DNA of 64,000 nt, taken from the NCBI RefSeq assembly GCF_036409475.1, contig NZ_JAYRCK010000001.1, forward strand, positions 62,001 through 126,000. Reading direction: 5' to 3'. How positions within the stretch are numbered: position 1 is the stretch's first letter; the number at the start of each line of letters is the position of its first letter. The translations under genes were made by a program, and so were the position numbers. The notes beneath the pieces are model-generated. The model was not told the DNA's origin. It did not search any database and was given only the letters and a program-made list of their open reading frames with translations. Shown here piece by piece: positions 18,233-27,120 of the stretch. The DNA comes from Scandinavium sp036409475. Its GTDB lineage: Bacteria > Pseudomonadota > Gammaproteobacteria > Enterobacterales > Enterobacteriaceae.

Positions 18233-19834
18233 ATGGATCTTATAGGTGGGCAGCATTTACGCCAGATGTGGGACGATTTGGCAGACACGTACGGGCATAA
18301 AACAGCCCTGATTTATGAATCCTCAGCCAGCGAGATCAGACACTTCAGCTACCTACAGCTTAATCAGGAGATCAACCGCACCGCGAATCTGTTTCACGCC
18401 CTGGGGATCCGCAAAGGGGATAAGGTCGCCCTGCACCTTGATAACTGCCCGGAGTTCATCTTCTGCTGGTTTGGTCTCGCCAAAATCGGTGCCATCATGG
18501 TGCCTGTGAACGCGCGGTTTCTGGCCGAAGAGAGCAGTTGGGTGCTCAGCAACTGCCAGGCACGGATGGTGGTCACCTCCCGGCAGTTTTATCCCGTCTA
18601 TCAACAGATTCTGCTAGCAGAGAGTACGGCGCTTGAACGCATTTTGTTGATTGCCGCTGAGCAGGAAGTGGAGGATGGGATCACCCTTAATTTCACTGAC
18701 CTTCAACAGCGTCAACCGTCAGAACTTGTCCACCTTGAGCCGCTGAGTCTCGACGACACCGCCGAAATCTTGTTTACCTCCGGCACCACTTCCCGACCGA
18801 AAGGCGTGGTGATCACCCATTACAACTTACGCTTTGCGGGTTACTACACGGCCTGGCAGTGCGCGATGCGCGCTGACGATGTGTATCTGACGGTGATGCC
18901 CGCCTTTCATATTGATTGCCAGTGTACGGCGGCACTGCCTGCGTTTTCTGCGGGCGCAACCTTCGTCCTGATTGAAAAATACAGCGCTCGCGCATTCTGG
19001 AAGCAGATCCTCACCTACCGGGCGACCCTCACCGAAGCCATCCCCATGATGATTCGTACCCTGATGGCTCAACCTCCGACGGCGAATGAGCGGGAGCATT
19101 GTCTGCGCGATGTCTTGTTCTATCTCAACCTTTCGGTCGAGGAAAAAGACGCGTTCATCACCCGCTTTGGCGTTCGTCTGATGACCTCCTATGGCATGAC
19201 GGAAACCATCGTCGGGCTGATTGGTGACCGTCCCGGTGACAAAAGGCGCTGGCCCTCTATCGGCCGACCGGGTTTTGGCTATCAGGCCGAAATCCGCGAC
19301 AGCCAAAATTGCCCTGTTGGCCCTGGTGAAATTGGCGAACTGTGCGTCAAAGGCGAGCCCGGCAAAACGTTGTTCAAAGAGTATTACCGCCAGCCGGAAG
19401 CCACGGCCCAGGCCTGGGACAACGGCTGGCTTCACACCGGGGACTGTGCCTGGCAGGATGCGGAAGGCTTTTTCTATTTCGTCGACCGCAGCAGCAACAT
19501 GATTAAACGCGGCGGCGAAAACGTCTCCTGCAGCGAAATCGAAAACATCCTCGCCTCTCATCCCAAAATTCGCGACGTGGCGATTATTGGCATCCCCGAC
19601 GCTATCCGCGATCAGGCTATCAAAGCTTTTATTGTGCTTCACGAGGGGGAAACGCTGAGCGAAAGCGAGTTCCTCCAGTTTTGCGAGTCCAGAATGGCAA
19701 AATTTAAGGTCCCTGGCGCAATGGAAATTCGCGAGGAATTACCCCGCAACTGCTCCGGCAAAGTGATTAAAAAACAGCTGCTGCCCACTGGACGCCACTG
19801 TGACGTTGTTACTGCTGAAAAGGAAGAAACATGA
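18233..19834 (+). CDS. caiC: CaiC, crotonobetaine/carnitine-CoA ligase
   Basis: CaiC is an AMP-forming ligase that activates crotonobetaine or carnitine with CoA. The ATP-binding signature FTSGTTSRPKGVV is present, as are YGMTE and the C-terminal hinge VDRSSNMIKRGGEN. The catalytic lysine region is NCSGKVIKKQ. The start MDLIGGQHLRQMWDDLAD at 18233 follows GGAAGGG and matches E. coli; the frame is open back to 18191. The 533 residues are about 16 longer than E. coli, by a tail after the lysine. The stop overlaps caiD. Confidence 0.96.
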   Translation: MDLIGGQHLRQMWDDLADTYGHKTALIYESSASEIRHFSYLQLNQEINRTANLFHALGIRKGDKVALHLDNCPEFIFCWFGLAKIGAIMVPVNARFLAEESSWVLSNCQARMVVTSRQFYPVYQQILLAESTALERILLIAAEQEVEDGITLNFTDLQQRQPSELVHLEPLSLDDTAEILFTSGTTSRPKGVVITHYNLRFAGYYTAWQCAMRADDVYLTVMPAFHIDCQCTAALPAFSAGATFVLIEKYSARAFWKQILTYRATLTEAIPMMIRTLMAQPPTANEREHCLRDVLFYLNLSVEEKDAFITRFGVRLMTSYGMTETIVGLIGDRPGDKRRWPSIGRPGFGYQAEIRDSQNCPVGPGEIGELCVKGEPGKTLFKEYYRQPEATAQAWDNGWLHTGDCAWQDAEGFFYFVDRSSNMIKRGGENVSCSEIENILASHPKIRDVAIIGIPDAIRDQAIKAFIVLHEGETLSESEFLQFCESRMAKFKVPGAMEIREELPRNCSGKVIKKQLLPTGRHCDVVTAEKEET

Positions 19835-20616
19835 ACGATGCACTACAGGTTACCCGACAGGGTTCAGTACTGGAAATTGTCCTCAACAGGCCTAAAGCCA
19901 ATGCTATCGATGCCAGCACCAGCTTCAAAATGGGCGAGATATTCCTGCAATTCCGCGATGATCCCACGCTTCGGGTGGCCATCATCACCGGCGCCGGTGA
20001 GCGCTTCTTTTCCGCCGGATGGGATCTGAAATCCGCCGCGGAAGGTGAAGCGCCGGATGCGGATTTTGGCCCCGGTGGCTTTGCCGGCCTCACGGAGATA
20101 TTTAACCTTGATAAACCGGTGATTGCTGCAGTCAACGGCTATGCCTTCGGCGGGGGGTTCGAACTGGCGCTGGCCGCAGACATGATTGTTTGTAGCGAAA
20201 ACGCCAGCTTTGCTCTGCCGGAAGTGAAATTAGGGATTGTTCCTGACAGCGGCGGCATTCTGCGTCTGCCCAAAATTCTTCCCCCAGCCATCGTCAATGA
20301 ACTGGTCATGACCGGCAGACGAATGGACGCCGAAGAGGCGTTGCGCTGGGGGATCGTCAACCGGGTCGTGAGTGCGGACAAACTGATGGAAAGTGCCCGC
20401 GAGCTGGCGTCACAACTGGTCTCTGGTGCACCGTTGGCTATTGCTGCACTGAAGGAGATTGCCCGCGAGACCCGAGAGCTTTCTGTTGAAAAAGGCTACC
20501 AGTTGATGCGCAGCGGCGTGTTGAAGCACTACCCGGCCGTGCTGCATTCCGATGATGCGCTGGAAGGGCCACAGGCCTTTGCCGAGAAACGCGAACCGCA
20601 CTGGACAGGCCGCTAA
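19831..20616 (+). CDS. caiD: CaiD, crotonobetainyl-CoA hydratase
   Basis: CaiD is a 261-residue crotonase-family enzyme that converts L-carnitinyl-CoA to crotonobetainyl-CoA. The oxyanion-hole segments are visible at ERFFSAGWDLK and NGYAFGGGFELALA. The conserved acidic part is FALPEVKLGIVPDSGG. Its ATG overlaps the caiC stop by 4 nt (ATGA). Confidence 0.97.
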   Translation: MNDALQVTRQGSVLEIVLNRPKANAIDASTSFKMGEIFLQFRDDPTLRVAIITGAGERFFSAGWDLKSAAEGEAPDADFGPGGFAGLTEIFNLDKPVIAAVNGYAFGGGFELALAADMIVCSENASFALPEVKLGIVPDSGGILRLPKILPPAIVNELVMTGRRMDAEEALRWGIVNRVVSADKLMESARELASQLVSGAPLAIAALKEIARETRELSVEKGYQLMRSGVLKHYPAVLHSDDALEGPQAFAEKREPHWTGR

Positions 20617-20642
20617 TTAACATTTGTTTCTGGGGATAGCAT

Positions 20643-20690
20643 TGCCGGGCGGCGGCTTCGCCTGGCCCGGCCTACAAACCCCGTTAAGCG
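20643..20690. repeat. REP element between caiD and the caiE remnant
   Basis: A single REP unit reads TTGCCGGGCGGCGGCTTCGC, then TGGCCCGGCCTACAAACC. It is of the same family as the pair between caiA and caiB. Confidence 0.75.
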
Positions 20691-20718
20691 CGACCAGCAT
20701 TATTCACGAGGCACAACG

Positions 20719-21006
20719 ATGAGCTTTTATTCATTCGAGGGGGTAACGCCGGTGGTTCATCCCTCAGCCTTTGTTCACCCTTCAGCGGTGATTATCGGCG
20801 CGCGGGTTTATATCGGCCCGCACGCCTCGTTGCGCGGTGACTACGGACGGAAGATCAACGACGCAGCGTTTTCGACAACATCCACTGCCATTTTTGTTCG
20901 CGGTTTAACTCGCCGGGCGGCACCGTTGCCAGGCGAGCCGAAGCAGGACGTAGCGGTTCTTTCTCCAGCGATGCAGATTTTAATCGGGCATAAAGCTGAT
21001 GATTAA
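20719..21006 (+). pseudogene. caiE: caiE remnant fused to antisense caiF sequence
   Basis: CaiE is a left-handed beta-helix (hexapeptide repeat) protein of about 196 residues, tied to carnitine racemase/dehydratase activity. Here only the first 44 codons are CaiE-like (MSFYSFEGVTPVVHPSAF up to LRGDYGR, ending at 20850). Even this part lacks six residues after VIIG that E. coli has (DVIVGA-like). Beyond 20850 the frame reads the complement of caiF and stops at 21006, so those 51 codons are not CaiE. The caiF stop codon starts 4 nt after the junction. A deletion of the caiE 3' two-thirds plus the caiE-caiF gap explains this. The product is probably non-functional. Confidence 0.9.
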
Positions 21007-21250
21007 TATGGGTGATTTTCAGCAGACGCTGGCATTGGCAACCTCTGCCCTCCAGTTGATTGGGAATCGTTTTGGTTTCGCAATCTATTTCCTCAACGTC
21101 GGCCAAAATATAAGACACCGTATTAATGGCTTTGCAGGGGGCAATATCAAATTCATCGGCAATTTCTTTGGCACTGACCCAGCGGTTTTGTGCCATCACC
21201 CAGTTGGCAATTAACAAATACAACGGCTTATCAACATATTTCTCACTCAT
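20855..21250 (-). CDS. caiF: CaiF, activator of cai and fix operons
   Basis: CaiF is the carnitine-responsive activator of caiTABCDE and fixABCX. The protein has 131 residues as in E. coli. Shared segments include KPLYLLIA near the N-terminus, IPNQLEGRGCQCQRL in the middle and LNREQKWQWMLSK near the end. The SAKEIADEFDIAPCKAINTVSYIL segment looks like the helix-turn-helix. It converges on the caiE remnant, and the deletion stopped just short of removing caiF codons. Upstream DNA is AT-rich. Confidence 0.95.
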   Translation of the reverse strand: MSEKYVDKPLYLLIANWVMAQNRWVSAKEIADEFDIAPCKAINTVSYILADVEEIDCETKTIPNQLEGRGCQCQRLLKITHINHQLYARLKSASLEKEPLRPASARLATVPPGELNREQKWQWMLSKTLRR

Positions 21251-21412
21251 GTATACTCCCTGATTACAAACTAAAAAATACGTTATAAGTGCCCCGTCAC
21301 GCTCTCGTTAACCAGGCACGTCAAATAAATGAATCACATATAATAATAATTAAAATGAATAGATCATTGTGTGAACATAGCCCGTATTTAGGCCGCGCGC
21401 CCCCTCTTTCAT

Positions 21413-22375
21413 TCATTTTAGTTGCTCTAAAAAATAATAAGCCCCATCACGTAATGCCCTGTCAGCACTATCCATTTTTCGGGAATAGTGCAAAAAGGCG
21501 TGGAGCGTACCGGCATACATCTGATAGTGACTGGGTTGACCGTGTTCGCGCAGCGTATGGTGTAAGGCGAGGCTATCATCGAGTAAAGGGTCAAATTCGG
21601 CCGTAGCAATAAAACAGGGAGGAATGTTCTCGCTGAGCACGTTATTGAACAGACAGTAATACGGCGCCGCACGACTCGAGCCTTCCCCCAGATAGGCATT
21701 TTCATAAGCCGCGAGATCTTCTTGCCTCAGCCCATCCCACTCGCCACCGTATAAGCGACGGCTGGCGGAATCCTGCAATCCGTAAAGCCCGTACCACAAC
21801 AAAAGCCCTTTTATATTGCCTGCCTTGTGATCATCCCGTAGCCACAAGGCAGAAGCCAGCGCCAACATAGCGCCTGCGGAATCTCCGGCAAAACCAGTGG
21901 CGCTCATTGTCAGGCCGTACTGCTCCCCCTGACGGAGATAAAACTGATACACGGCAACAATTTCTTCAATGGCCTGTGGGAATCGAGCTTCAGGGGAAAG
22001 GGAATAATCAATGCCCACCACAGCACAGCCGCTGTAATGCGCCAGCAGCCGCATGATGCGATCATGGGTATCGAGATTGCCGAGGATAAAACCCCCGCCG
22101 TGAAGATAAAAAAGGGTGGCGGGCGTGTTAAGTTGCGGCTTGTGAATACGCGTTGCCACGTCGCCCCAACGGGTTGTCACCGGAACGTCCTGGCGGCAAA
22201 ACATTTCAGGTCCGCCTTCGTTCCAGTAGCTTCGCTCTTCTGTGTATGCGCGGCGCTGAGAAGCAAGATCCTCGTTGGCGGTCGTGGGCTGAGGCTGCGA
22301 AGCGATAAACGCCAGCACTTCACGCATCGACGGCGAAATTCGCTCCAGCACTCTCGCTTTATTTTCAGGTTTCAT
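21413..22375 (-). CDS. aes: Aes, acetyl esterase
   Basis: Aes is a 320-residue alpha/beta hydrolase of the hormone-sensitive lipase family that cleaves short acyl esters. The start MKPENKARVLERIS is close to E. coli Aes (MKPENK). The oxyanion motif is HGGG (92-95). The catalytic triad is Ser166 in GDSAG, Asp262 in EFDPLLDD and His292 in GTLHAF. A strong GGAGGG ribosome site precedes ATG 22375. In E. coli aes lies elsewhere (adk-hemH-gsk region) and its product also inhibits MalT, so its place here beside the cai genes is unusual. Confidence 0.94.
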   Translation of the reverse strand: MKPENKARVLERISPSMREVLAFIASQPQPTTANEDLASQRRAYTEERSYWNEGGPEMFCRQDVPVTTRWGDVATRIHKPQLNTPATLFYLHGGGFILGNLDTHDRIMRLLAHYSGCAVVGIDYSLSPEARFPQAIEEIVAVYQFYLRQGEQYGLTMSATGFAGDSAGAMLALASALWLRDDHKAGNIKGLLLWYGLYGLQDSASRRLYGGEWDGLRQEDLAAYENAYLGEGSSRAAPYYCLFNNVLSENIPPCFIATAEFDPLLDDSLALHHTLREHGQPSHYQMYAGTLHAFLHYSRKMDSADRALRDGAYYFLEQLK

Positions 22376-22479
22376 GGTTCCCTCCGGATGAAATCCCTTT
22401 CATTCTAGGAACCCGACGCTGAAAAACTGAGAGCTCACCGACCGATATTGAACATCACCGTTGCCGGGACTTGCGCAAC

Positions 22480-23529
22480 TCAGGTACTGCGTTTACTCAC
22501 CGTCTCTTTCAACTGCCCAATCAGCTCGCGGCGGAAATCGCCGAGCTTCGGTTTGTCGTTGTCGATCCACGGTAACGGACGGCACACTTCCATCGCTTTA
22601 ATGCCCAAACGCGCCGTCAGCAACCCTGCCCCGATGCCCTGAGCGGCGCGAGCGGAAAGGCGCGCGGCAAGATCCTGCGACATCCAGTCCATTCCCACTT
22701 CACGCACCAGTTCACTGGCTCCGGCAAAGGCGATATTCAGCAGCACCAGGCGGAACAGGCGCAGGCGGCTGTAATAGCCCAGCTCGATGCCATACAGCGT
22801 AGCGATGCGGTTAATCAGGCGTAAGTTGCGCCAGGCGATGAAAGCCATATCCACCAGCGCCAGCGGGCTGACGGCAATCATCAGCGTGGATTCGGCGGCG
22901 GAGCGGCTGATTTCGCGACGAGCCTGCGCATCTAAAACCGGCTGCACCAGATGCGAATACAGCGTCACCACTTCGCGGTCGTTTTGCGTTTCATGAATCG
23001 CCGCATACCAGCGCTGAAGTGCCGGATGTGATTTATCGATTCCCGCCTGCTCAGCCAGTTTTTCGCAGAATGCGCGCCCTTTGCCAGTTCCGTGGCTATG
23101 CAGCAGGTCCCGTGCTTCGTCACGTTCCTGCGCACGCTGACGCAAACGCCATAAGCGTCGCCATTCAGTCGCAACAGAGCCAACGCCAGCCCCGACAATC
23201 AATGCCCCTGCTGCGCAGCCGCCTAACGCGACCCAATCTTGAGTCTGCCAGGCATTCATCGTCCACTGCACGCCTTGCGCAACCACGCTTACGCCAAACA
23301 GCGTCAGACCCGCAGTGACCATTTTGCGCCACAGGCTGCGTTTTGGGCGCAGTGCCGCGTCAACCACGGCCTCCGCCTGCCCTTCGTCTTCCAGCGGCGA
23401 GTCAACCAGCGCAGGAGCAAAGGTGTCGGCCTGGCTTTGTTCGAACGTTTGTGCGCCCCGCAGTTGCTCACTTTTTTCCGCTTCCAGCGGCCCGGCGAAA
23501 TCGATACGCGGTTTTAACGGTTCGCTCAT
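22480..23529 (-). CDS. ycjF: YcjF, UPF0283 inner-membrane protein
   Basis: YcjF is a 349-residue protein of the UPF0283 (TIGR01620) family. The N-terminal 65 residues are polar. Two membrane helices follow (about residues 70-90 and 100-125), and a C-terminal domain has further hydrophobic stretches (LMIAVSPLALVDMAFIAWRN). The exact role is not established; it travels with ycjX, whose stop overlaps its start (ATGA). YcjXF in E. coli respond to heat and envelope stress. Confidence 0.94.
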   Translation of the reverse strand: MSEPLKPRIDFAGPLEAEKSEQLRGAQTFEQSQADTFAPALVDSPLEDEGQAEAVVDAALRPKRSLWRKMVTAGLTLFGVSVVAQGVQWTMNAWQTQDWVALGGCAAGALIVGAGVGSVATEWRRLWRLRQRAQERDEARDLLHSHGTGKGRAFCEKLAEQAGIDKSHPALQRWYAAIHETQNDREVVTLYSHLVQPVLDAQARREISRSAAESTLMIAVSPLALVDMAFIAWRNLRLINRIATLYGIELGYYSRLRLFRLVLLNIAFAGASELVREVGMDWMSQDLAARLSARAAQGIGAGLLTARLGIKAMEVCRPLPWIDNDKPKLGDFRRELIGQLKETVSKRST

Positions 23530-24923
23530 CGCAATTTATCTCCAATCAAAAACTCCAGCGCCGCATCCAGACGGATGTGCGGCAGCGGTTTGTCCACGTC
23601 CATCACCTGCGGGCGAAAGGCTTCAAACTGGAAGCCCTGCTTTTCCCAGAATGCCTGACCCGGCAGCCTGGCTGGCACTTCACCCGGATAGACCGTCAGC
23701 GGTTGGCCGTCGTTCAGGCGATTCCCTCGCAATGCCGGGATTTTCTCGCCGTCGACATCAATCAGCCCGCTCTGCGTCGCCTGCACGGAAGCCAGCCCCA
23801 TACAATCCATGCTGATGCCCTCAAACGCGGCGTTCTGCCACGCATCCTGAATCAGCTGCTGAAGCAGGGAAACCATGTTGGCATGCTGATCGACGGTCAC
23901 GTGATCGGCTTTGGTGGCCGCAAACAGCTGCTTGTCGATAACCGGCGAGAACAAACGGCGGAACAGCGTGCGCTGCCCATAATGGAAACTTTGCATCAGC
24001 TGCGTCAGCGCCAGACGCATATCATTGAACGCCTGAGGGCCGCTGTTGAGCGGTTGCAGGCAGTCCACCAGCACAATTTGCCGGTCGAAGCGCAGAAAGT
24101 GATTTTTATAGAACCCTTTGACGACATGCTCGCAGTAGTAGTCGAAACGCGCACGCAGCATGCCTGCGTTAGTGTGCTTATCGGCTTGCGCCAGACGCGC
24201 TTCGCCAACGCCGTCGACATCCGGCCATGGGAAGAATTGCAGCGCAGGCGCACCCGCCATATCGCCCGGTAAAACAAAGCGCCCGGGCTGGATAAAATGC
24301 AGCCCTTCTTGCTTGCAGGTATGAAGGTAATCAGTCCACGCCTGGGCAATTTCAGCCAGACGGTTCTCATCAGCCGGAGCCAACGGGTCGAGTCCTTCAC
24401 ACAGCTTACGCCAGCGTTCAGACCACTCGCCGCGCTGGCCTTGTAACAGCCCGGTCATCTGACGTGACCAGCTCAGGTAATCCTGCGCCAGCATCGGCAA
24501 ATCGAGCAGCCATTCGCCCGGGTAATCGACAATTTCCAGGTACAGTGTCGAGGTATCTTTAAAGTGACGTAACAAAGAGTCATTAGAACGAAAGCGCAGC
24601 GCGAGGCGAATTTCGCTCACACCGCGCGTCGGCGTCGGCCAGGTCGGCGGCGTGCCATACAGCTGGGCCAGCCCTTCGTCGTAGGTAAAACGCGGAATAC
24701 CAAAATCGCGCTGCGGCACGCGTTTCACGCCGAGCAGGCGCTCTTCACGCACCGCGCTCAGCAGAGGCATGCGCGCCCCTGCATGCAGGTTCAGCAACTG
24801 ATTCACCAGCGCGGTAATAAACGCGGTTTTGCCGCTGCGGCTAAGCCCGGTGACGGCGAGACGCAGATGTCTGTCCACGCCACGGTTCACCAGGGCATTG
24901 AATTCGCTTTTAAGTCGGTTCAT
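23526..24923 (-). CDS. ycjX: YcjX, P-loop GTPase-like stress protein
   Basis: YcjX is a 465-residue P-loop NTPase (DUF463). The Walker A motif GLSRSGKT lies at residues 26-33. IVDYPGEWLLDL is the likely switch region, and TKADHV the base-specificity motif. ATG 24923 (MNRLKSEFNALVNRGVDRHL) matches the E. coli start and length; the open frame to 25004 is ignored. A sigma-32-like promoter lies 48-76 nt upstream, in line with heat induction of this gene in E. coli. Confidence 0.95.
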   Translation of the reverse strand: MNRLKSEFNALVNRGVDRHLRLAVTGLSRSGKTAFITALVNQLLNLHAGARMPLLSAVREERLLGVKRVPQRDFGIPRFTYDEGLAQLYGTPPTWPTPTRGVSEIRLALRFRSNDSLLRHFKDTSTLYLEIVDYPGEWLLDLPMLAQDYLSWSRQMTGLLQGQRGEWSERWRKLCEGLDPLAPADENRLAEIAQAWTDYLHTCKQEGLHFIQPGRFVLPGDMAGAPALQFFPWPDVDGVGEARLAQADKHTNAGMLRARFDYYCEHVVKGFYKNHFLRFDRQIVLVDCLQPLNSGPQAFNDMRLALTQLMQSFHYGQRTLFRRLFSPVIDKQLFAATKADHVTVDQHANMVSLLQQLIQDAWQNAAFEGISMDCMGLASVQATQSGLIDVDGEKIPALRGNRLNDGQPLTVYPGEVPARLPGQAFWEKQGFQFEAFRPQVMDVDKPLPHIRLDAALEFLIGDKLR

Positions 24924-24970
24924 CGCCATCCTGTGTTGTCCGCTTGCAACCCTTTCCTTCAGGATACATG

Positions 24971-24999
24971 ACATCGGGTCGGTAAAGAGAATTATCAAC
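24971..24999 (-). promoter_or_regulatory. Candidate sigma-32 promoter of ycjX
   Basis: On the minus strand GTTGATA (24999-24993) and CCCGATGT (24978-24971) are 14 nt apart. This fits the heat-shock pattern CTTGAAA-N13-16-CCCCATNT. The ycjX start codon is 48 nt further on. Confidence 0.55.
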
Positions 25000-25075
25000 C
25001 GCACTGCGCTGTATTTCAGGCTTTTTCTCCAGTAAGATGCGTCTGATTGACTCTACCATGGAGATCGGCAGGTGT

Positions 25076-26086
25076 ATGTCACCCACTATTTATGATATTG
25101 CCCGGGTTGCTGGCGTTTCAAAATCTACCGTTTCGAGAGTGCTGAATAATCAAACCAATATCTCTCCGGAAGCGCTGGAGAAAGTTCAGCGGGCGATTAA
25201 AGAATTAAACTACCAGCCGAATAAACTTGCTCGCGCCCTCACCTCCTCGGGCTTTGATGCCATTATGGTGATATCGACTCGCTCCACCAAAACGACCGCC
25301 GGAAATCCTTTCTTCGCAGAGGCACTGCATGCTATTTCCGCCAGAGCGGAAGATGAAGGTTTTGATGTGATATTACAGACATCAAAAAGCAGCGAGGATG
25401 ATTTACTGAAGTGCGAAAATAAAATTCGCCAGAAGTTGATTAAAGGGATCATTATGCTGAGTTCGCCTGCGGATGAGATCTTTTTCTCGCGCCTTGATCG
25501 TTACGGCATTCCAGTAGTGGTGATCGGTAAAGTTGAAGGTGATTATCAGAACGTCTATTCCGTGGATACTGATAATTATCAGGACAGTATTTCGTTGACC
25601 GACGCGTTGATTTCCCGCGGGCATAAAAAAATTGCCTGTCTGCATGCACCGCTGGATTATCACGTGTCGATTGATCGTCTATCGGGCTATAAAGAAAGCC
25701 TGAAGCGTCACCATATTGCGCTTAATGAAGCGTGGATGATTGACAGTGGATATACCCACGAAAGCGCACTGGCTGCCGCCAAACACCTGCTTTCGATGGA
25801 AAACCGACCTGACGCTGTCTTTGCCACCGACAGCATGAAGCTGGTCAGCCTGTACCGCGCGGCGGTTGAGTTGACTATTCGTATTCCACAGGACCTGGGC
25901 GTGGTCGGTTACAGCAACGAAACGCTCTCTTTTCTGCTGTCGCCGTCACCGGGCGGCGTCGATGTGCCTGCCTATGAACTGGGGGCACAAAGTAGCGATC
26001 AGCTCTTCAACTGTATTGGTGGAAAGCCCGGGCCGAAGCGCATTACGGTGGCAACCCGAATCTCACTGTCCGAGTCCCTGACCTGA
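25076..26086 (+). CDS. ycjW: YcjW, LacI-family repressor of the ycj cluster
   Basis: YcjW is a 336-residue LacI/GalR-type regulator. The N-terminal DNA-binding part is TIYDIARVAGVSKSTVSRVL with NYQPNKLARALTS as hinge. The sugar-binding core shows DAIMVISTRSTKTTAGNPFF and VFATDSMKL. The frame is open to 25037, but the start at 25076 (MSPTIYD) puts the HTH at the usual place. It diverges from ycjX. The target is probably the ycjM promoter, where a LacI-type operator is seen. Confidence 0.94.
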   Translation: MSPTIYDIARVAGVSKSTVSRVLNNQTNISPEALEKVQRAIKELNYQPNKLARALTSSGFDAIMVISTRSTKTTAGNPFFAEALHAISARAEDEGFDVILQTSKSSEDDLLKCENKIRQKLIKGIIMLSSPADEIFFSRLDRYGIPVVVIGKVEGDYQNVYSVDTDNYQDSISLTDALISRGHKKIACLHAPLDYHVSIDRLSGYKESLKRHHIALNEAWMIDSGYTHESALAAAKHLLSMENRPDAVFATDSMKLVSLYRAAVELTIRIPQDLGVVGYSNETLSFLLSPSPGGVDVPAYELGAQSSDQLFNCIGGKPGPKRITVATRISLSESLT

Positions 26087-26097
26087 CACGCCAGAAC

Positions 26098-26119
26098 GGG
26101 CCTGCATACCTGCAGGCCC
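26098..26119. terminator. Hairpin between convergent ycjW and ompG
   Basis: Perfect 9-bp arms GGGCCTGCA/TGCAGGCCC with a TACC loop lie between the two stop codons. There is no clear T-run on either side, so termination strength is uncertain. Confidence 0.6.
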
Positions 26120-26132
26120 CGTCCACACCTCA

Positions 26133-27044
26133 TCAAAACGCGTAGTTAATCCCAACGCCCGCATAATGGAACCGGTCGTCATCGCCCTCGTCGTGGTGCT
26201 CCCACTCGTAGGCGTACTCTAGCGACACGGAGATACCGTTGTCGAAGTCATGGGCATACTGCAGGCCCAGACGATTAAAGTCATGCCCTTCGCGCGTTGG
26301 ATCGTCCTGCCAGTCCCAGTTGGTCCAGCGATCCAGACCTAGCCGGGTATAGGGCGTGACGGTGGTAGAACCAATGGAAATCGGTAAATAGAGTCGCATT
26401 TCCTGGGTGGAGAACTCGCCATTATTACGGCTCTTGTCCATGTTGAATCCGCGCTCCAGATAATAATTAGTCTGGAGCGACACATTTTCATTTATTTTCC
26501 AGGTCAAGCCTGTTTCGGTTTCAACACGGCTATCGGCATAGCCGGTTTGATCTAAATCGTTGGCAAATTGATACAGCGCCAACCAGCCGTTAAAATGCCA
26601 GTCGTCACTTAAACGCAGATTCCAGTCCGGCTGCACTTTATAACGCTGCATGTTAGCAGTACCCGCGTCTTTATTATTTTCATCTTTAAAGTGATAGCCA
26701 TAATTACGGAGTCCGCCGGTTAAACCTAGCGTAAAATCATCGCCATCGAGCACCTGATAACGTATTTCCAGTTCGGGACGATTAAAATAAGTCCCGCGGC
26801 GAGTCATGCTGCTGTAATCCACCGGACCTTCCTGATACATCGCCACGGCGATTTTCCATGGCCCTTTTGAAGCATTAAACCAGACCGACGGTTCATATAA
26901 CCCATCCGCATCATCGGCCTGCCCTTCGATGTTTTCTATTTCATACATTGCGCCAATATTGAATTTCCAGCCATCATTATCGGCATGTGCGTAAAGAGCA
27001 CAGACGCTAAATAGCAGCGCTGCGCACCGAGGTAGTGCGTTCAT
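26133..27044 (-). CDS. ompG: OmpG, monomeric outer-membrane porin
   Basis: OmpG is a 14-stranded monomeric beta-barrel porin for larger sugars. The protein has 303 residues (301 in E. coli). A signal peptide ends near ALYAHADND. Alternating polar and hydrophobic strands follow, and the last strand ends in YAF, the terminal Phe expected for BAM recognition. It is the last gene after ycjV (76-nt gap), so it could supply outer-membrane entry for the substrate of the ycj system. Confidence 0.95.
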   Translation of the reverse strand: MNALPRCAALLFSVCALYAHADNDGWKFNIGAMYEIENIEGQADDADGLYEPSVWFNASKGPWKIAVAMYQEGPVDYSSMTRRGTYFNRPELEIRYQVLDGDDFTLGLTGGLRNYGYHFKDENNKDAGTANMQRYKVQPDWNLRLSDDWHFNGWLALYQFANDLDQTGYADSRVETETGLTWKINENVSLQTNYYLERGFNMDKSRNNGEFSTQEMRLYLPISIGSTTVTPYTRLGLDRWTNWDWQDDPTREGHDFNRLGLQYAHDFDNGISVSLEYAYEWEHHDEGDDDRFHYAGVGINYAF

Positions 27045-27120
27045 ACTAAAGTCCTTTCATAGTGTAACGACAGGGTAAAAAGGGGGAATTAACGGCTCCC
27101 CCTAAAACTTCATATTTTTA

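Noticed and set aside
23343..24272. 309-codon plus-strand open frame opposite ycjX and ycjF
   Set aside because: Antisense shadow over two conserved genes; composition typical of reverse-complement reading.
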